DNA of 64,000 nucleotides from Phocoena phocoena (Eukaryota > Chordata > Mammalia > Artiodactyla > Phocoenidae): NCBI RefSeq assembly GCF_963924675.1, contig NC_089221.1:133652263-133716262 (forward strand), given 5' to 3'. Each line of letters opens with the position of its first letter. The stretch's first letter is position 1. Positions 26,144 to 40,309 of the stretch are shown here, in pieces. The position numbers and the translations under genes are program-made. The notes beneath the pieces are model-generated. The model was not told the origin of the DNA and ran no database searches. It saw only the letters and a list, made by a program, of their open reading frames with translations.

Positions 26144-27400
26144 TGGGAGATCAGTGACTTGCTTTGGACACTGACCTTTATAAACGTCATTATCATCAGA
26201 AGGGACCTAGAACAGGATGTTAGTCTTTCTTTTTCAGATGTTCAGGGATGGCAAACTTGAGAACTGTATGGGTAAAATGAATTTCTAATGGGTCTTTTAC
26301 AGTTGGATTAATTGGCTAATAATAATAACAGTAATGCTACCTATCAATTATTATATGTTTACCATTTGCCAGGTATAGTACTAAGCACTTTATGGACATT
26401 TTAAATAGTCTTTACAGTAATTTAAGAAGTGTATGCTACTGTCTATTTTACAGATAATAAATCTTAGAGTGTTCAAGTATCATTACCTCCACATCACACA
26501 GCTTATAGAGTCTCATTCTAGTACTGGTAGCATGGAAATAGCCATCCTCTCACCTATGAAGCTGTTGAATGGTCCCTCAAGGGCTTTATTTCTGAAATCG
26601 TCAGGAAAGGCTGGGATATGCTGCAGTTACAGACAATCACACATTCTTAGTAGCTTGGGACCAAAGGTTCATTTCTCCATTGCATGTTGGCGGGAGGCTC
26701 TGTTCTATGTAGTCTTTAATCTGGGACCCATCTGGGATATTCACTAGTTGCCATGGCAGGGGGATGTGTCAGGGTGAATCATACTCTGATACTTAAAGCT
26801 TCCACCTGGAAGTGACATGTCATTGGTCAAAGCAAGTCTCATGGCAGTGCCTCCTTTCAAAGAGGAGCGAGGAAGTGCAGTCCTACCACGGGCCAGCAAG
26901 GACCAGAAACAGGGGATCAGCAGTGCTAAGGACTATGAAATATCTCAATTGTGTCATCTGGAAATTGGAATGAGAGTCTCTGCTCCACCTAAGTACATGG
27001 GATTATATAAACGTAGAATGAGGCCAATTTTCACACAAATATAAGGCATTCTTAAGGAAAGATGTAAGTGTCTTAGGACAAGCATTACCACCAAATTAGT
27101 TTCAAAGTTTATGTATTTCAAAGGAAATCTAGTACAGATGCTGCTTTCTTTCTAAATCTTCCAGTTGCTATGGGAGTTGAAAACCTTGATGGACCCCAAT
27201 GCAAATCTATCCTGTTTGTCTCCTGAGCAGTACACAAACTTGGAAAGGAAGATTCCAGTAGACAAGTTAATTGGTTGCATCACAGCTTGGACAGGTCCAT
27301 TTTCCAATAAGATTTTAGATAGTCATGTTCTCCAACAGGTTGAAAACAAAAAAATTCTAGAGTGTCATATGTCCAAGTGACATTTTAAAAATAACTGTAG

Positions 27401-27612
27401 GGGCTTCCCTGGTGGCGCAGTGGTTGAGAGTCCGCCTGCCGATGCAGGGAACACGGGTTCACGCCCCGGTCCGGGAGGATCCCACATGCCGCGGAGCGGC
27501 TGGGCCCGTGAGCCATGGCCGCTGAGCCTACGCGTCCGCAGCCTGTGCTCTGCAACGGGAGAGGCCACAACAGTGAGAGGCCCGCGTACCGCAAAAAAAA
27601 AAAAAAAAAAAA
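27401..27612 (+). mobile_element. tRNA-derived SINE (cetacean CHR/CHR-1 type)
   Basis: Sense, full length: head gggcttccctggtggcgcag, B-box-like gggttcacgcc, and a terminal A run. I could not find a convincing target-site duplication. Confidence 0.92.
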
Positions 27613-28852
27613 GTAAAGCACACAGATAAGCCCTGGATAACACTGGAGGCCATGGAGCAGAAGTATAGATTGAGACCCCGAGCTCATGGCCTGCCCCCCT
27701 TTCTCTTCCCATCTTCAGACTCTGTTCTGAATCAGGAAGGGCCTATGTGTGGATACCCAAGCTTTGTCTCCCTCCTGTGCCCCTTGGCCAACCCCAGGCC
27801 CTAGGGGTACACACACCTGCCGTACAGTGCTCTCTCAGGGAGGAGGAGCCCAGGGAAAAGAGCACACAGGGCCTGGAAGGGACTTGGGCTATTTGGGCAA
27901 GAATATTCAAAGCTGGGTATAGAAGAGGGGCATGAGTTGGGCACCCCACCCTGGATCCTACGGGTCCTTTGCCTGAAGGAGGCCCCCTTAGGGATCCTTG
28001 AAGCTCAGACTCCAGGGCAGAGGCCTTGGTTATGTGCATGTGAGGACAATACTGCACACAGCACTGTGTTTTTATGTTCAGAATAACATTTAGTGTGTAA
28101 AATAAAAGATACGAAAGCTCTTTGAATAAAGAGTTAACCTTATGGAACTGGGAGTTTGGTGCAAAAAGGATTGAAGATTAATCACCTAAATACAGTCTAT
28201 TTCCTTTGAAGTTATACCGTTACCCTGCTACTATCAGAGCCCATCTCTTTAACGCCCCACCTTTGGCCGTTCCCTGCTCTTGCCATCATTGGAGGATTTG
28301 CTTTCGATCCTCTGTGTCTGCTGTGAACTTTCTTCTCACCTCAGCATCACATTCTGCCACTGACATGATGAAACACTGAAAAGGCAAGACGGTCTCTTAT
28401 TCATTAAAAACCAAAGCTTTTTAAGCAAACTGGTTTTAAAAAGGTTTTTAAATTTTTAATGACCATCAACTTCTTCATTTGCAAAGCAAGGTAAAGTAAA
28501 ATAAAAGGAAAAGACAAGAAATTCTATTGGGAGAGATGAGGGGACTGATATGTATAATTACAGGATGTGAAGCCCTATCTGGCGTTCCCCCTGGGCAGGC
28601 ACCTTGTAACAGCCAGGAGGGGACCAGTGGGGACAGTGGTTCCTCAACAGCTTTTTGAATTTTGCTTTCTTTGTGCCTGGTTGAGGACCTTGAGAGCAAG
28701 AGACCAGACTTCTCAAACTTAGTTGGCCACAGAATCTTCTTTTTTTTTTTCCTGCAAAGCATCTTGCTTCACCTCACACTTCAGGCAGTCCTGCACCACT
28801 GCCCCTTTCAGTTGCTGAAATTTCTCTAAGAAAGCCGGACAGACACCATTGA

Positions 28853-28990
<138 letters not shown>

Positions 28991-29872
28991 TAAGATTGCC
29001 ACCTGGAAGGCAAGGTTCTCTGTTGCAAAACCTCCCTTCTCCTTTAGGACCTAAGGAAATCTGAGTGATTCCGTGGGCCTGGATTCGGTGCTAGAATGTA
29101 GGAGAAAGGAAAATAGGCAGATGTGGTGCTAGATCTCATGGAGCTTACAGTCTAGTGAGGAAAACAGACATTAATAAAAACTACTGAATGCACAGTGTCA
29201 AGGGAGGTTCCTACGAAGGACAAGCTAATGGGAATATATGACAGTTAAACCTGAACTAGTCTTTGGGATGGGTAACTGGAAGGGCTGTCCCGAGAAAGTA
29301 ACCTTTGAGTTCACATCTGAAGTTGATAGGACTTGATTAAGTAAAACTGGGTGAAGAGTAGGGCTAGAAATTGCAGGCAAAACAAACTACTTGTGCAGAG
29401 TCCCTGTGGCAGAAGCATAAGATGAAGAGCATGCCTACTTCTACTTTGTAGGGCTGTTGAGAGGATTAATGTGAATTAGTACACGTAAATGTCTCATTCA
29501 CGGACCACAGAGTGGGCAGCCTGCATGGTAAAGCTGGGCAGGTAGGCAGGGCCCAGGTCTTGCGGCCTTGTAGGCATTTGTCCTAGGAGTGGAACACCAT
29601 GGGATAGTTTCCACAGCATGACAGTGACCCAGTTTGATTTTTATTTTTAGAAGTTTGATCTTTTAAAAACATTAAACTGTAGAGAACGGATTGGAGGTGA
29701 GCAAGAATGGGAGTATGAAGGCCAGACAGAAGGCCAAGGAAGAGGAGAGATCTGGGCATATGCCAAGTTTTACAGGCTCATTGGTATTGTCAGTATGGGT
29801 TGATTTAGACCTCCGAGAATTCCTGGGTTTGAGGAACCCATAATAGTACTGGTCAAAAAAACCCTGCCTACA

Positions 29873-29909
29873 TAGATAGACAGATAGATAGATAGATAGA
29901 GATAGAGAT
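29873..29909 (+). repeat. (GATA)n microsatellite
   Basis: atagatagacagatagatag and onward, ending gatagagatagagatat. Confidence 0.9.
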
Positions 29910-30799
29910 ATTTCCCTTTTTATTGGAAATCCCAGTGTACCAACCAGTAGTTTCAAGGATTGTTACTTTTTTTCCCTACAATAAAAATTTGCTTTGTTTT
30001 GCTTTCAACAACTTGAGTTGTTCTGATGGAGTTCAGACAGGAGGTGGTATACAGATGCACAAGTGTCTGTTAACACAGAATGTGCATTAAATGAAGTGAA
30101 TGGCTCTTAAGGATGTAAACTATAGAAAGCATATGCATAGGGTTTCAGGGAAAGCACAGAGAACACAGCCTTTCACAAAGGAGTCACTTCACAAGTGTCT
30201 GGATTGAATTGCATGGGGTTCTAACAATGAGTGGGCTTCCAGCTTCTCTAAGATAATTTTCAAATATGCTGGTCCATTGTCTGTGTAAACAAACTCAGAC
30301 TTGTCAAACCCTGGGTCCTCTATATATTTAATTTACAAAATATCCTTATCTGAAATAGGAATCTTAATCTGTATCCCTCCTTATAAGATCAGTGGTTTGT
30401 CAAAGATACGGGAAGTTGGGGGAGATTGTGAGAAGTTGGGAGAGTCAGAGAGCACAGGAGGGACAGAGTGATCTAGATCATTGCTGTGCATCAGAAATAC
30501 AATGCAATCACAAATGTTGGGTCACAGATGTAATTGTAAATGTTTTAGTAGCCATATTTTAAAAATTAATTTAATACTATATTTTATATAATCATTATAT
30601 CTAAAATATTATAATTTCAACATGTAACCAATAAAAAGTTATTAAGGAAATAGTTTTCAATGTTTTTTTTCCTAAGTCTTCAACATCTAGTGTGTATTTT
30701 ATACTAATAGCACATCTCAGCTTGGACCCGCCACGTTTCAGGTGCTTAGTAGACTCACCTGGTGCGTGGCTAATGTATTGGACAGTGTAGATTTAGATG

Positions 30800-31430
30800 A
30801 TGTCACTTTCCTGCTTAAAAACTTTCCGTGGCTTCAGTTACATCTAGAAAACATCTAACATCCTTACTGTGGCTTATATCGTCCCACATGGTCTGGCCCC
30901 CAGACTAACTTTATAAATTCATTTTTGCACCATACTCTCCAGCACACCTGCCCCTTATCTACACTGACCATTTTTCCTTTTTCTCAACGTACCAAGCTAA
31001 TCATGCCTGAAAGATTCTTCTCCCAGATCTTTCCATTTTTAGCATTTAGGTCTCTGTCCAACAGAACCTCTTTAGAGAGGTTTTCCCTGACCTCCTAACA
31101 TCAAATGATCCTGTTTTATTATTTTCAGAGCACTTACTACTCTTCAATCCATGGCTCAGTGTAAAAGATCATAATAGAACATCTAATTCATAGGATTGTT
31201 GTGAGATTAAAAATGACTCTCTGCATGTACGTGTATGCCTGGTGAATAGTAAATACCATGCAGATATTTACTGTTATCTGAAATTATTTTATTCCTCTGC
31301 CTATTTATTTATTATCAGTCTCTCTTTACTAGAACGTAAGCTCCATAAGGACAAGAACTTTGTATCCTCAGTACCTAGAATGTTTCCTGGGATATACTAA
31401 GCAGGGACTCAATTGCTTTTATGGTGAATG
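30800..31430. repeat. L2-like LINE relic
   Basis: cccacatggtctggccccca, ttccctgacctcctaacatc, and acgtaagctccataaggaca in the order seen in L2 3' regions, broken by a MIR-like insert near 31150-31260. Confidence 0.6.
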
Positions 31431-31624
31431 AATAAAAGCAAGAAAGCGTCTCAACTTCTGTGTTGCCTGTCTTTAACGCAGAAATTCTGTTTCACGTGTT
31501 GAGCTTTTTGGGCTGAAAAAAATTAGAAGAACTTTGCTCTAGATCAGAAAAAAAAATATTTAAAATATATAAGATAGCACTTCATGAGTAGATCCTGTGG
31601 TTTAAAATACACATGGCTGGGTGA

Positions 31625-31795
<171 letters not shown>

Positions 31796-33655
31796 TGACA
31801 GAGGTGGAATGGGCAGGAGAGAGGAACTGTGACGTTAGCCTAGAGATTGGAAATCAGGACTGCTTACCATCTTCCCTGGGTATTGCCCCGCGTGGGCTGC
31901 TGACCATGGATGTAACACCCCCTCAGAATCTTACAGTCAAGAGGCATTGGGCTTCCTTTGGTTCAAGTTCTAGGCTTCTCAGCCCAGCTGCCATTCACCT
32001 CTGATGAGTAGCGGCCACCTTTGTCCTCCCATCATAAGCTGCAGCCCACCTCCTTCAGTCGAGACTAATGTTCAGAAATGGGTAAATCTACCCCTGAACA
32101 GGGCCCATTATGGTTTCTTTTTATGGAGTTAGTCTCTGTTAACATTTGACCCCAGATGTAGAGGAAATTCTGCCAGGAACTAGAAACATATCCCTGCTTA
32201 AAGATGTTCACGTGAGCCTGGCAGACAAAAATAAGAGATGCTCCAGCAGACCTTGCATCCTACTCCTAAGTCCTGCTGTCAGCCACCCAGTGTTGAAATG
32301 GCCTTCATGCTGTGACCTCTGTGTGCACACGTGTTTGTGGAGAAGACCTGGGTGAAGGGAAGCAGGGCTGAGACTGAGAAGATGCCCTGGATAAAGAGGA
32401 GAGGATTTACCCTGGAAGCCCTGGATATTCCCATTACTCTGAGAAATCTAAGAAATGGAGAATCATAAGAGGAAAAAAACATTTTCACCTCTGCCAAGAG
32501 TAGGGGGTCAAAGAGAGTTTTTCCTTCAGCCTCTCAGAAGATTACAGCTATCAGTTACCAGTGCAGCTAGAATTAGTCACAGGACATTAATCCTGAGCGC
32601 TCTGTGTGTGCTATAAGGAGCCTTAGTTGGTGGAAAATCTCTCCCCAAAGGGAAGCAGAAAAAACTAAAATAGTTGAGAATAATCCTTGGGCACCTAGCA
32701 AAGTGCAGTGCACACAACAGGTACTCAATAAATGTTCATTGCTGTCTATGTAGCATCTGCAGTAATGCCCATGTGTACCCCAGTGGAAATTATCCTAAGC
32801 TATATTTTCCAGCCTGTAGTCAGCCTTTCGCCTCATGCTTTTTAAATTCATCCCCATAAAGGTACACGGTAGGCCCTTGCTGGGGGGACTGCTACTCCCT
32901 GGTGACTGTGAACTGGGGCACAGGACGGATACAGGAAGAACTTCAAAGGTAGATTCAGGATGTCAGCAATGCATGGGGTACCAGAGTGTGTCCTGAGCCT
33001 CCTCCTACAGTCTGAATGCATCGTATTTTTCCTCAACTTTTTTTTTTTAATAGATCTTTATTGGAGTATAATTGCTTCACAATACTGTGTTAGTTCCTGT
33101 TGCACAACAAAGCGAATCAGCCATATGCATACACATGTCCCCATATCCCCTCCCTCTCACCCTCCCTATCCCACCCCTCTAGGTCATCGCAAAGCACCGA
33201 GCCGATCTCTGTGTGCTATGCTGCTGCTTCCCACTAGCCAACTGTATTACATTCAGTAGTGTGTATATGTCCATGCTACTCTCACTTCACCCCAGCTTCA
33301 CCCTCCCACCCCATGTCCTCAAGTCAATTTTCTGTGTCTACCTCTTTATTCCTGCCCTGCAAGTAAGTTCATCAGTACCTTTTTTTTTTTTTGATTCCAT
33401 ATAAATGTGTTAGCATACAGTATTTGTTTTTCTCTTTCTGACTTACTTCACTCTGTATGACAGACTCTAGGTCCATCCACCTCACTACAAATAACTCAAT
33501 TTCGTTTCTTTTTATGGCTGAGTAATATTACATTGTATATATGTGCCACATCTTCTTTATCCATTCATCTGTCGATAGACATTTAGGTTGGTTCCATGTC
33601 CTGGCTATTGTAAATAGTGCTGCCATGAACATCGTGGTACATGTCTCTATTTAAA

Positions 33656-34625
33656 TTATGGTTTTCCCGGGTATATGCCCAGTAGTGGGATTGCTGGGTC
33701 ATATGGCAGTTCTATTTTTAGTTTTTTAAGGAACCACCATACTGTTTTCCATAGTGGTTGTATCAGTATACATTCCCACCAACTGTGCAGGAGGGTTCCC
33801 TTTTCACCACACTCTTGCCAGCATTTATTGGTTCTGGATTTTTTAATAACGGCCATTCTGACCTGCGTGAAGTGATACCTCATTGTAGTTTTGACTTGCA
33901 TTTCTCTAATGATTAGTGATGTTGAGCATCCTTTCATGTATTTGTTGGCAATCTGTATATCTTCTTTGGAGAAATGTCTATTTAGGTCTTCTGCCCATTT
34001 TTGGATTGGGTTGTTTGTTTTTTTGATATTGAGCTGCATGAGCTGCCTGTATATTTTAGAGATTATTCCTTTCTCGGTTGCTTCGTTTGCAAATATTTTC
34101 TCCCATTCTGAGGGTTGTCTTTTTGTCTTGTTTATGGTTTCCTTTGCTGTGCAAAAGCTTTTTAAGTTTCATTAGGTCCCATTTGTTTATTTTTATTTCC
34201 ATTTCTCTAGGAGGTGGGTCAAAAAGGATCTTGCTGTGATGTATGTCATCTAGTGTTCTGCCTATGTTTTCCTCGGAGAGTTTTATAGTGTCTGGCCTTA
34301 CACCAGGGCCTTTAACCCATTTTGAGTTTATTTTTGTGTATGGTGTTAGGGTGTGTTCTAATTTCATTCTTTTACATGTAGCTGTCCAGTTTTCCCAGCA
34401 CCACTTATTGAAGAGGCTGTCTTTTCTCCATCGTATATTCTCACCTTCTGTATCAAAGATAACGTGACCATATGTGTGTGGGTTTATCTCTGGGCTTTCT
34501 ATCCTGTTCCATTGATCTATACTTCTGTTTTTGTGCCAGTCCCATACTGTCTTGATTACTGTAGCTTTGTAGTATAGTCTGAAGTCAGGGAGCCTGATTC
34601 CTCCAGCTCTGTTTTTCTTTCTCAA
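33656..34625 (-). pseudogene. L1 ORF2 C-terminal fragments
   Basis: Frames 34056-34625 ([20 protein letters not shown]) and 33656-34039 ([32 protein letters not shown]). These are the C-terminal part of ORF2, separated by a frame break. Confidence 0.9.
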
Positions 34626-34896
34626 GATTGCTTTGGCTATTCAGGGTCTTTTGTGTTTCCATACAAATTGTGAAATTTTTTGTTCTAGTTCTGTGAAAAA
34701 TGCCAGTGGTAATTTGATAGGGATTGCATTGAATCTGTAGATTGCTTTGGGTATACAGTGATTTTCACAATGTTGATTCTTCCAATTGAAGAACATGGTA
34801 TATCTCTCCATCTGTTTGTAACATCTTTAATTTCTTTAATCAGTGTCTTATAGTTTTCTGCATACAGGTTTTTTGTCCCCTTAGGTAGGTTTATTC

Positions 34897-35504
34897 CTAG
34901 GTATTTTGTTCTTTTAGTTGCAATGGTAAATGGGAGTGTTTCCTTATTTCTCTTTCTGATTTTTCATCATCAGTGTATAGGAATGCAAGAGATTTCTGAG
35001 CATTAATTTTGTATCCTGCAACTTTACTAAATTCATTGATTAGCTCTAGTAGTTTTCTGGTAGCATCTTTGGGATTCTCTAAGTATGGTATCATGTCATC
35101 TGCAAACAGTGACAGTTTTACTTCTTTTCTGATTTCGATTCCTTTTATTTCTTTTCTTCTCTGATTGCTAAAACTTCCAAAACTATGTTGAATAGTAGTG
35201 TTGAAAGTGAGCAACCTTGTCTTATTCCTGATCTTAGTGGAAATGGTTTCAGTTTTTCACCATTGAGAACGATGTTGGCTGTGGGTTTGTCATATATGGC
35301 CTTTATTGTGTTGAGGTAAGTTCCCTCTATGGCTACTTTCTGGAGGGTTTTTATCATAAATGGGTGTTGAATTTTGTTGAAAGCTTTTTCTGCATCTATT
35401 GAGATGATCATATGGTTTTTATCCTTCAGTTTGTTAATATGGTTTATCACATTGACTGATTTGCATATATTGAAGAATCTTTGCATTCCTGGGATAAACC
35501 CCAC
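34897..35504 (-). pseudogene. L1 ORF2 reverse-transcriptase fragment
   Basis: Two overlapping frames (35145-35504 and 34897-35214). The first has [15 protein letters not shown] and [15 protein letters not shown]; the second has the catalytic LFADDM motif. The catalytic region is split by a frameshift. Confidence 0.9.
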
Positions 35505-36643
35505 TTGATCATGGTGTATGTTCCTTTTAATGTGCTTTGGATTTTGTTTGCTAGTATTTTGTTGAGGATCTTTGCATCTATGTTCATCAGTGATATTGGT
35601 CTGTAGTTTTCTTTTTTTGTGACATCTTTGTCTGGTTTTGGTATCAGGGTGATGGTGGCCTCGTAGAATGAGTTTGGGAGTGTTCCTCCCTCTGCTATAT
35701 TTTGGAAGAGTTTGAGAAGGGTAGGTGTGAGCTCTTCTCTAAACGTTTGATAGAATTCACCTGTGAATCCATCTGGTCCTGGGCTTTTGTTTTTGGAAGA
35801 TTTTTAATCACAGTTTCAACTTCAGTGCTTGTGATTGGTCTGTTTCTATTTCCTGTTTATTCCTGATTCAGTCTCAGGAGGTTGTGCTTTTCTAAGAATT
35901 TGTCCATTTCTTCCAGATTGTCCATTTTATTGGCATATAGTTGCTTGTGGTAATCCCTCAGGATCCTTTGTATTTCTGCAGTGTCAGTTGTTACTTCTTT
36001 TTCATTTCTGATTCTTTTGATCTGAATCTTCTCCCTTTTTTTCTTGATGAGTCTGGCTATTGGTTTATCAATTTTGTTTATCTTCTCAAAGAACCAGCTT
36101 TTAGTTTTATTGATCTTAGCTATTGTTTCCTTCATTTCTTTTTCATTTATTTCTGGTCTGATCTTTATGATCTCTTTCCTTCTCCTAACTGGGGGTTTTT
36201 TGTTGTTCTTTCCCTAATTGCTTTAGGTGTAAGGTTAGGTTGTTTATTTGAGATGTTTCCTGTTTATTGAGGTAGGATTGTATTGCTATAAACTTCCCTC
36301 TTAGAACTGCTTTTGCTGCATCCCATAGGTTTTGGGTCATCGTGTTTTCATTGTCATTTGTTTCTATGTATTTTTTGATTTCCTCTTTGATTTCTTCTGT
36401 GATCTCTTGGTTATTTAGTAGTGTATTGTTTAGCTTCCATGTGTTTGTATTTTTCCACAGATTTTTTCCTGTAATTGATATTTAGTCTCATAGCATTGTG
36501 GTCGGAAGAGATACTTGATACGATTTCAATTTTCTTAAATTTACCAAGGCTTGATTTGTGACCCAAGATACAATTTATCCTGGAGAATGTCCCATGAGCA
36601 CTTGAGAAGAAAGTGTATTCTGTTGTTTTGGATGGAATGTCCT

Positions 36644-37021
36644 TTAAATATCTATTAAGTCCATCTTGTTTAATGTATCATTTAAAGCTTGTGTTTCCTT
36701 ATTTATTTTCATTTTGGATGACCTGCCCATTGGTGAAAGTGGGGTGTTAACGTCCCCTACTATGATTGTGTTACTGTCAATTTCCCCTTTTATGGCTGTT
36801 AGCATTTGCCTTATGTATTGAGGTGCTCCTATGTTGGGTGCATAAATATTTACAATTGTTATACCTTCTTCTTGGATTGATCCCTTGATCATTATGTAGT
36901 GTCCTTCTTTGTCTCTTGTAATAGTCTTTATTTTAAAGTCTGTTTTGTCAGATATGAGAATTGCTACTCCAGCTTTCTTTTGATTTCCATTTGCATGGAA
37001 TATCTGTTTCCATCCCCTCAC
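36644..37021 (-). pseudogene. L1 ORF2 endonuclease fragment
   Basis: 126-codon open frame with the endonuclease core INIYAPNIGAPQYI-type segment and GDVNTPLS (normally GDFNTPLS). It ends in stops before the reverse transcriptase. Non-functional relic. Confidence 0.88.
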
Positions 37022-37283
37022 TTTTAGTTTCTATGTGTCCCTAGGTCTGAAGTGGGTCTCTTGTAGACAGCATATATATGGGTCTTGTTTTTGTATCCAT
37101 TCAGCCAGTCTATGTCTTTTGGTTGGAGCATTTAATCCATTTACATTTAAGGATATTATCCATATGTATGCTCCTATTACCATTTCCTTAACTGTTTTGG
37201 GTTTTTTATTGTAGGTGTTTTCCTTCTCTTGTGTTTTCTGCCTAGAGAAGTTCCTTTAGTGTTTGTTGTAAAGCTGGTTTGGT

Positions 37284-38474
37284 GGCCCAGCACCACTTAC
37301 TGAAGAGGCTGTCTTTTCTCCATTGTATGTTCTTGCCTCCTTTGTTGTAAATTAGGTGCCCCTATGTGCATGGGTTTATCTCTGGGCATTCTGTCTTGTA
37401 GCATTGATCTAATTTTCTGTTTTTGTACCAGTACCATACTGTCTTGATTACTGTAGCTTTGTGGTACCGTTTGAAGTTGGGGAGCCTGATGCCCCTAACT
37501 CCGTTTTTCTTTCCCAAGATCTCTTTGGCTATTTGGGGTCTTTTGTGTTTCCATATCAATTGTAAAATTTTTTGTTCTAATTCTGTGAAGAATGCCATTG
37601 GTAGTTTGATAGGGATTGCATTGAATCTGTAGATTGCTTTGGGTGGTCTAATCATTTTCACCATATTGATTCTTCCAATCCAAGAACATGGTATATTTCT
37701 CCATCTGTTTATGTCTTCTTTGATTTGTTTCATCACTGTTTTATAGTTTTCTGAGTACATGTCTTTCACCTCCTGAGGCAGGTTTATTCCTAGGTATTTT
37801 ACTCTTTTTGTTGTAGTGGTAAATGGGAATGTTTCCTTAATTTCTCTTTCTGATTTTTCATTGTTGGTCTATAGGAATGCCAGAGATTTCTGTGCATTCA
37901 TTTTGTATCCTGCAACCTTACCAAATTCGTTGATTAGCACTAGTAGTTTTCTGGTGGCATCTTCAGGATTTTCTGTGTATAGTATCATGTCATTGGCAAA
38001 CAGTGACAGTTTTACTTCTTCTTTTCCAATTTGGATTCCTTTTATTTCTTTTTCTTCTCTGACTGCTCAGAACTCTATTGAATAAGAGTGGTGAGAGTGG
38101 ACATCCTTGTCTTGTTCCTGATCTTAGTGGAAATGCTTTCAGTTTTTCACCATTGAGTATGATGCTTGCTGTGGGTTTGTCATATATGGTCTTTATTATG
38201 TTGAGGTAGGTTCCCTCTATGCCCATATTCTGGAGAGTTTTTAACATAAATGGGTGTTGAATTTTGTCAAAAGCTTTTTCTGCATCTATTGAGGTGATCA
38301 TATGTTTTTTATTCTTTAATTTGTTAATGAGGTATATCACATTGATTTGCGTATATTGAAGAATCCTTGCATCCCTGAGATAAATCCCAGTTGATCATGG
38401 TGTATGAGCCTTTTAATGTGCTGTTGGATTCTGTTTGCTGGTATTTTGTTCAGGATTTTGACATCTGTGTTTAT
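37284..38474 (-). mobile_element. Second L1 ORF2 segment, same orientation
   Basis: 1.2 kb homologous to 34395-35600 of the neighbouring L1 (ccagcaccactta; tgaagaggctgtcttttctc). Minus-strand frames 37362-37769 and 37990-38340 encode reverse-transcriptase and C-terminal pieces. It lacks its own 3' end. It is either an older L1 into which the other one inserted or an internal duplication. Confidence 0.88.
37362..38340 (-). pseudogene. Second L1 ORF2 RT/C-terminal fragments
   Basis: Frames 37990-38340 ([32 protein letters not shown]) and 37362-37769 ([20 protein letters not shown]). They repeat the domain already present at 34056-35504. Confidence 0.88.
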
Positions 38475-38665
38475 CAAAGAATAACACAGTAAACACACAG
38501 ATATACTTTGTAGCCAGATTCATGATTATTCATGTTTTAACCATATTTGATTCACTTTCTTTTTCTCATATATGTGTTTTTTCTCTCTCATAAATATAGT
38601 AAGTGTAGTTTAAATATATGTTTATAGTATATATAATTTAAAAAACATATATATATATATAAATA

Positions 38666-38732
38666 TTAGGTTGACCAAAATGTTTGTAACATCCTATGGA
38701 AAAATACCAAATGAACTTTTTGGCTAACCCAC
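38666..38732. mobile_element. Mariner-type MITE
   Basis: 67 bp with imperfect terminal inverted repeats: ttaggttgaccaaaatgttt at one end and gaactttttggctaacccac at the other, next to TA dinucleotides. The ends resemble mariner elements with the ttaggttggccaaaaagttc terminus found in ruminants and whales. No coding capacity. Confidence 0.75.
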
Positions 38733-39015
38733 TATAATAAAATATATATTTTAATATACATACTTTTTTCTTAGCCAGTTGAGAGTAAGTTGGAGACATA
38801 TGACACTTTACTGCTGATACCTCAGCGTGAATCTCCTAAGAACAAGGACATTCTTTCATCATCCAAATAGAATTATCATACTCAGGAAATTTAATAATAC
38901 TGTTTTCTTCAGAGTCCCTATTTGTCCTGGCCATGTTGTTTATAATTTTAATACAATTTCCTATCAATGCATTGCATTTAGTTGTCATGTGCCTGTGTAA
39001 ACAAACCATAAGTAA

Positions 39016-39246
<231 letters not shown>

Positions 39247-40309
39247 TAGCCCGGTACTGAGCTAGTTACAGAGAAGCAATGGGTCTCTTTCTCATCTGAA
39301 TGAGACGGGAAAAAAAAAAAGATTTAAAAAGAAGAAGAATAATCTTACCTTCCTGGTTGCCTAGAGAATGGGAGTGGAGGGGGCGTCTTGAGATCTCTAG
39401 AAATGGCCAGCCCTGGGGCACAGCTGCTTGTCGTTTAGGATCCTACAGCTCTGTAAAGTAGCTGGGTGGTCCTAACAAACCAGGGAAGGTTACACAGCAG
39501 CGTCAGCTTCGTGGGTGTGCAGTAGTATAGAGCCCACAGAGGCTCTTCACTGGTTTAATGCTCTGCTGTCACCATCTTGGAATTCTTAATCATTTTCTAA
39601 CAAGGGTCCCCACATTTTCATTTTGTGCTGGGACGTGCAAATTATATAGTTATTCCTGATGCACAAGCATGGGACAGGTCTGCTACCTTCTTTTATTAAT
39701 CAGCAATTTGAACTACTCTCTGCTAATTCTTTCCAAGAATTAGAATAACTTGATTGATCAATCTTTTGGTGAATCAAAGGAAGCTTTTAACGCTTCAAAA
39801 GCAGATGAGTAGAAGGAATGAGAGAAGTAGAAAATCACCATTAGAACACCACAGTAGTAATGGTTGCAGGCAGGATCCAATAACAGATGCTAAAATTAGC
39901 GGGCAGAACTTTGCGAAGAGTATTTTATGATTCTTCTTATTATGAGGTTTCTAGAATAGTGAGGTTTATAGAGACAGAAAGTACAGTGGTGTTTGCCAAG
40001 GAATAGGGAGTTAGTGCTTAATGGGTACAGAGGTTCAGTTGGGGAGATTAAGAAGTTCTGGAGGTGGATGGTAGTGATGGTGGCACAACGATAAGAATGT
40101 ATCTAACCCTAATTTAAAAAGGGTTAAAATGGTAAATTTTATGTTATCTGTATTTCACCAAAGTTTTTAAATTACTCAAAAATTTTAAAAATACTTAGAG
40201 AAGAAAAAGCATTCTTACATAGTCTCGAATTATCTCCTTTAAGGTATTTATTAATTGCAAAGGGAAGAATACTAATTTTACAATGGGGAAATCTAGCAGA
40301 CACCATCTT

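Larger units (their letters stand above)
33038..37283 (-). mobile_element. Antisense L1, 5'-truncated (endonuclease to 3' end)
   Basis: Its 3' end (poly-T, then agatctttattggagtataa) is at 33038. Reading the minus strand, it has endonuclease (36644-37021), reverse transcriptase (34897-35504, with FADD) and C-terminal parts (33656-34625), all broken by frameshifts and stops. It stops at 37283 in the sequence just after the endonuclease. Confidence 0.92.

Noticed and set aside
27401..27612. tRNA-like promoter boxes in the SINEs
   Set aside because: The heads derive from a tRNA but do not fold as complete tRNAs and are followed by SINE bodies; not tRNA genes.
34897..37021. L1 ORF2 as an active reverse transcriptase
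   Set aside because: Endonuclease, RT and C-terminal parts lie in separate frames with stops between, and the element is 5'-truncated.
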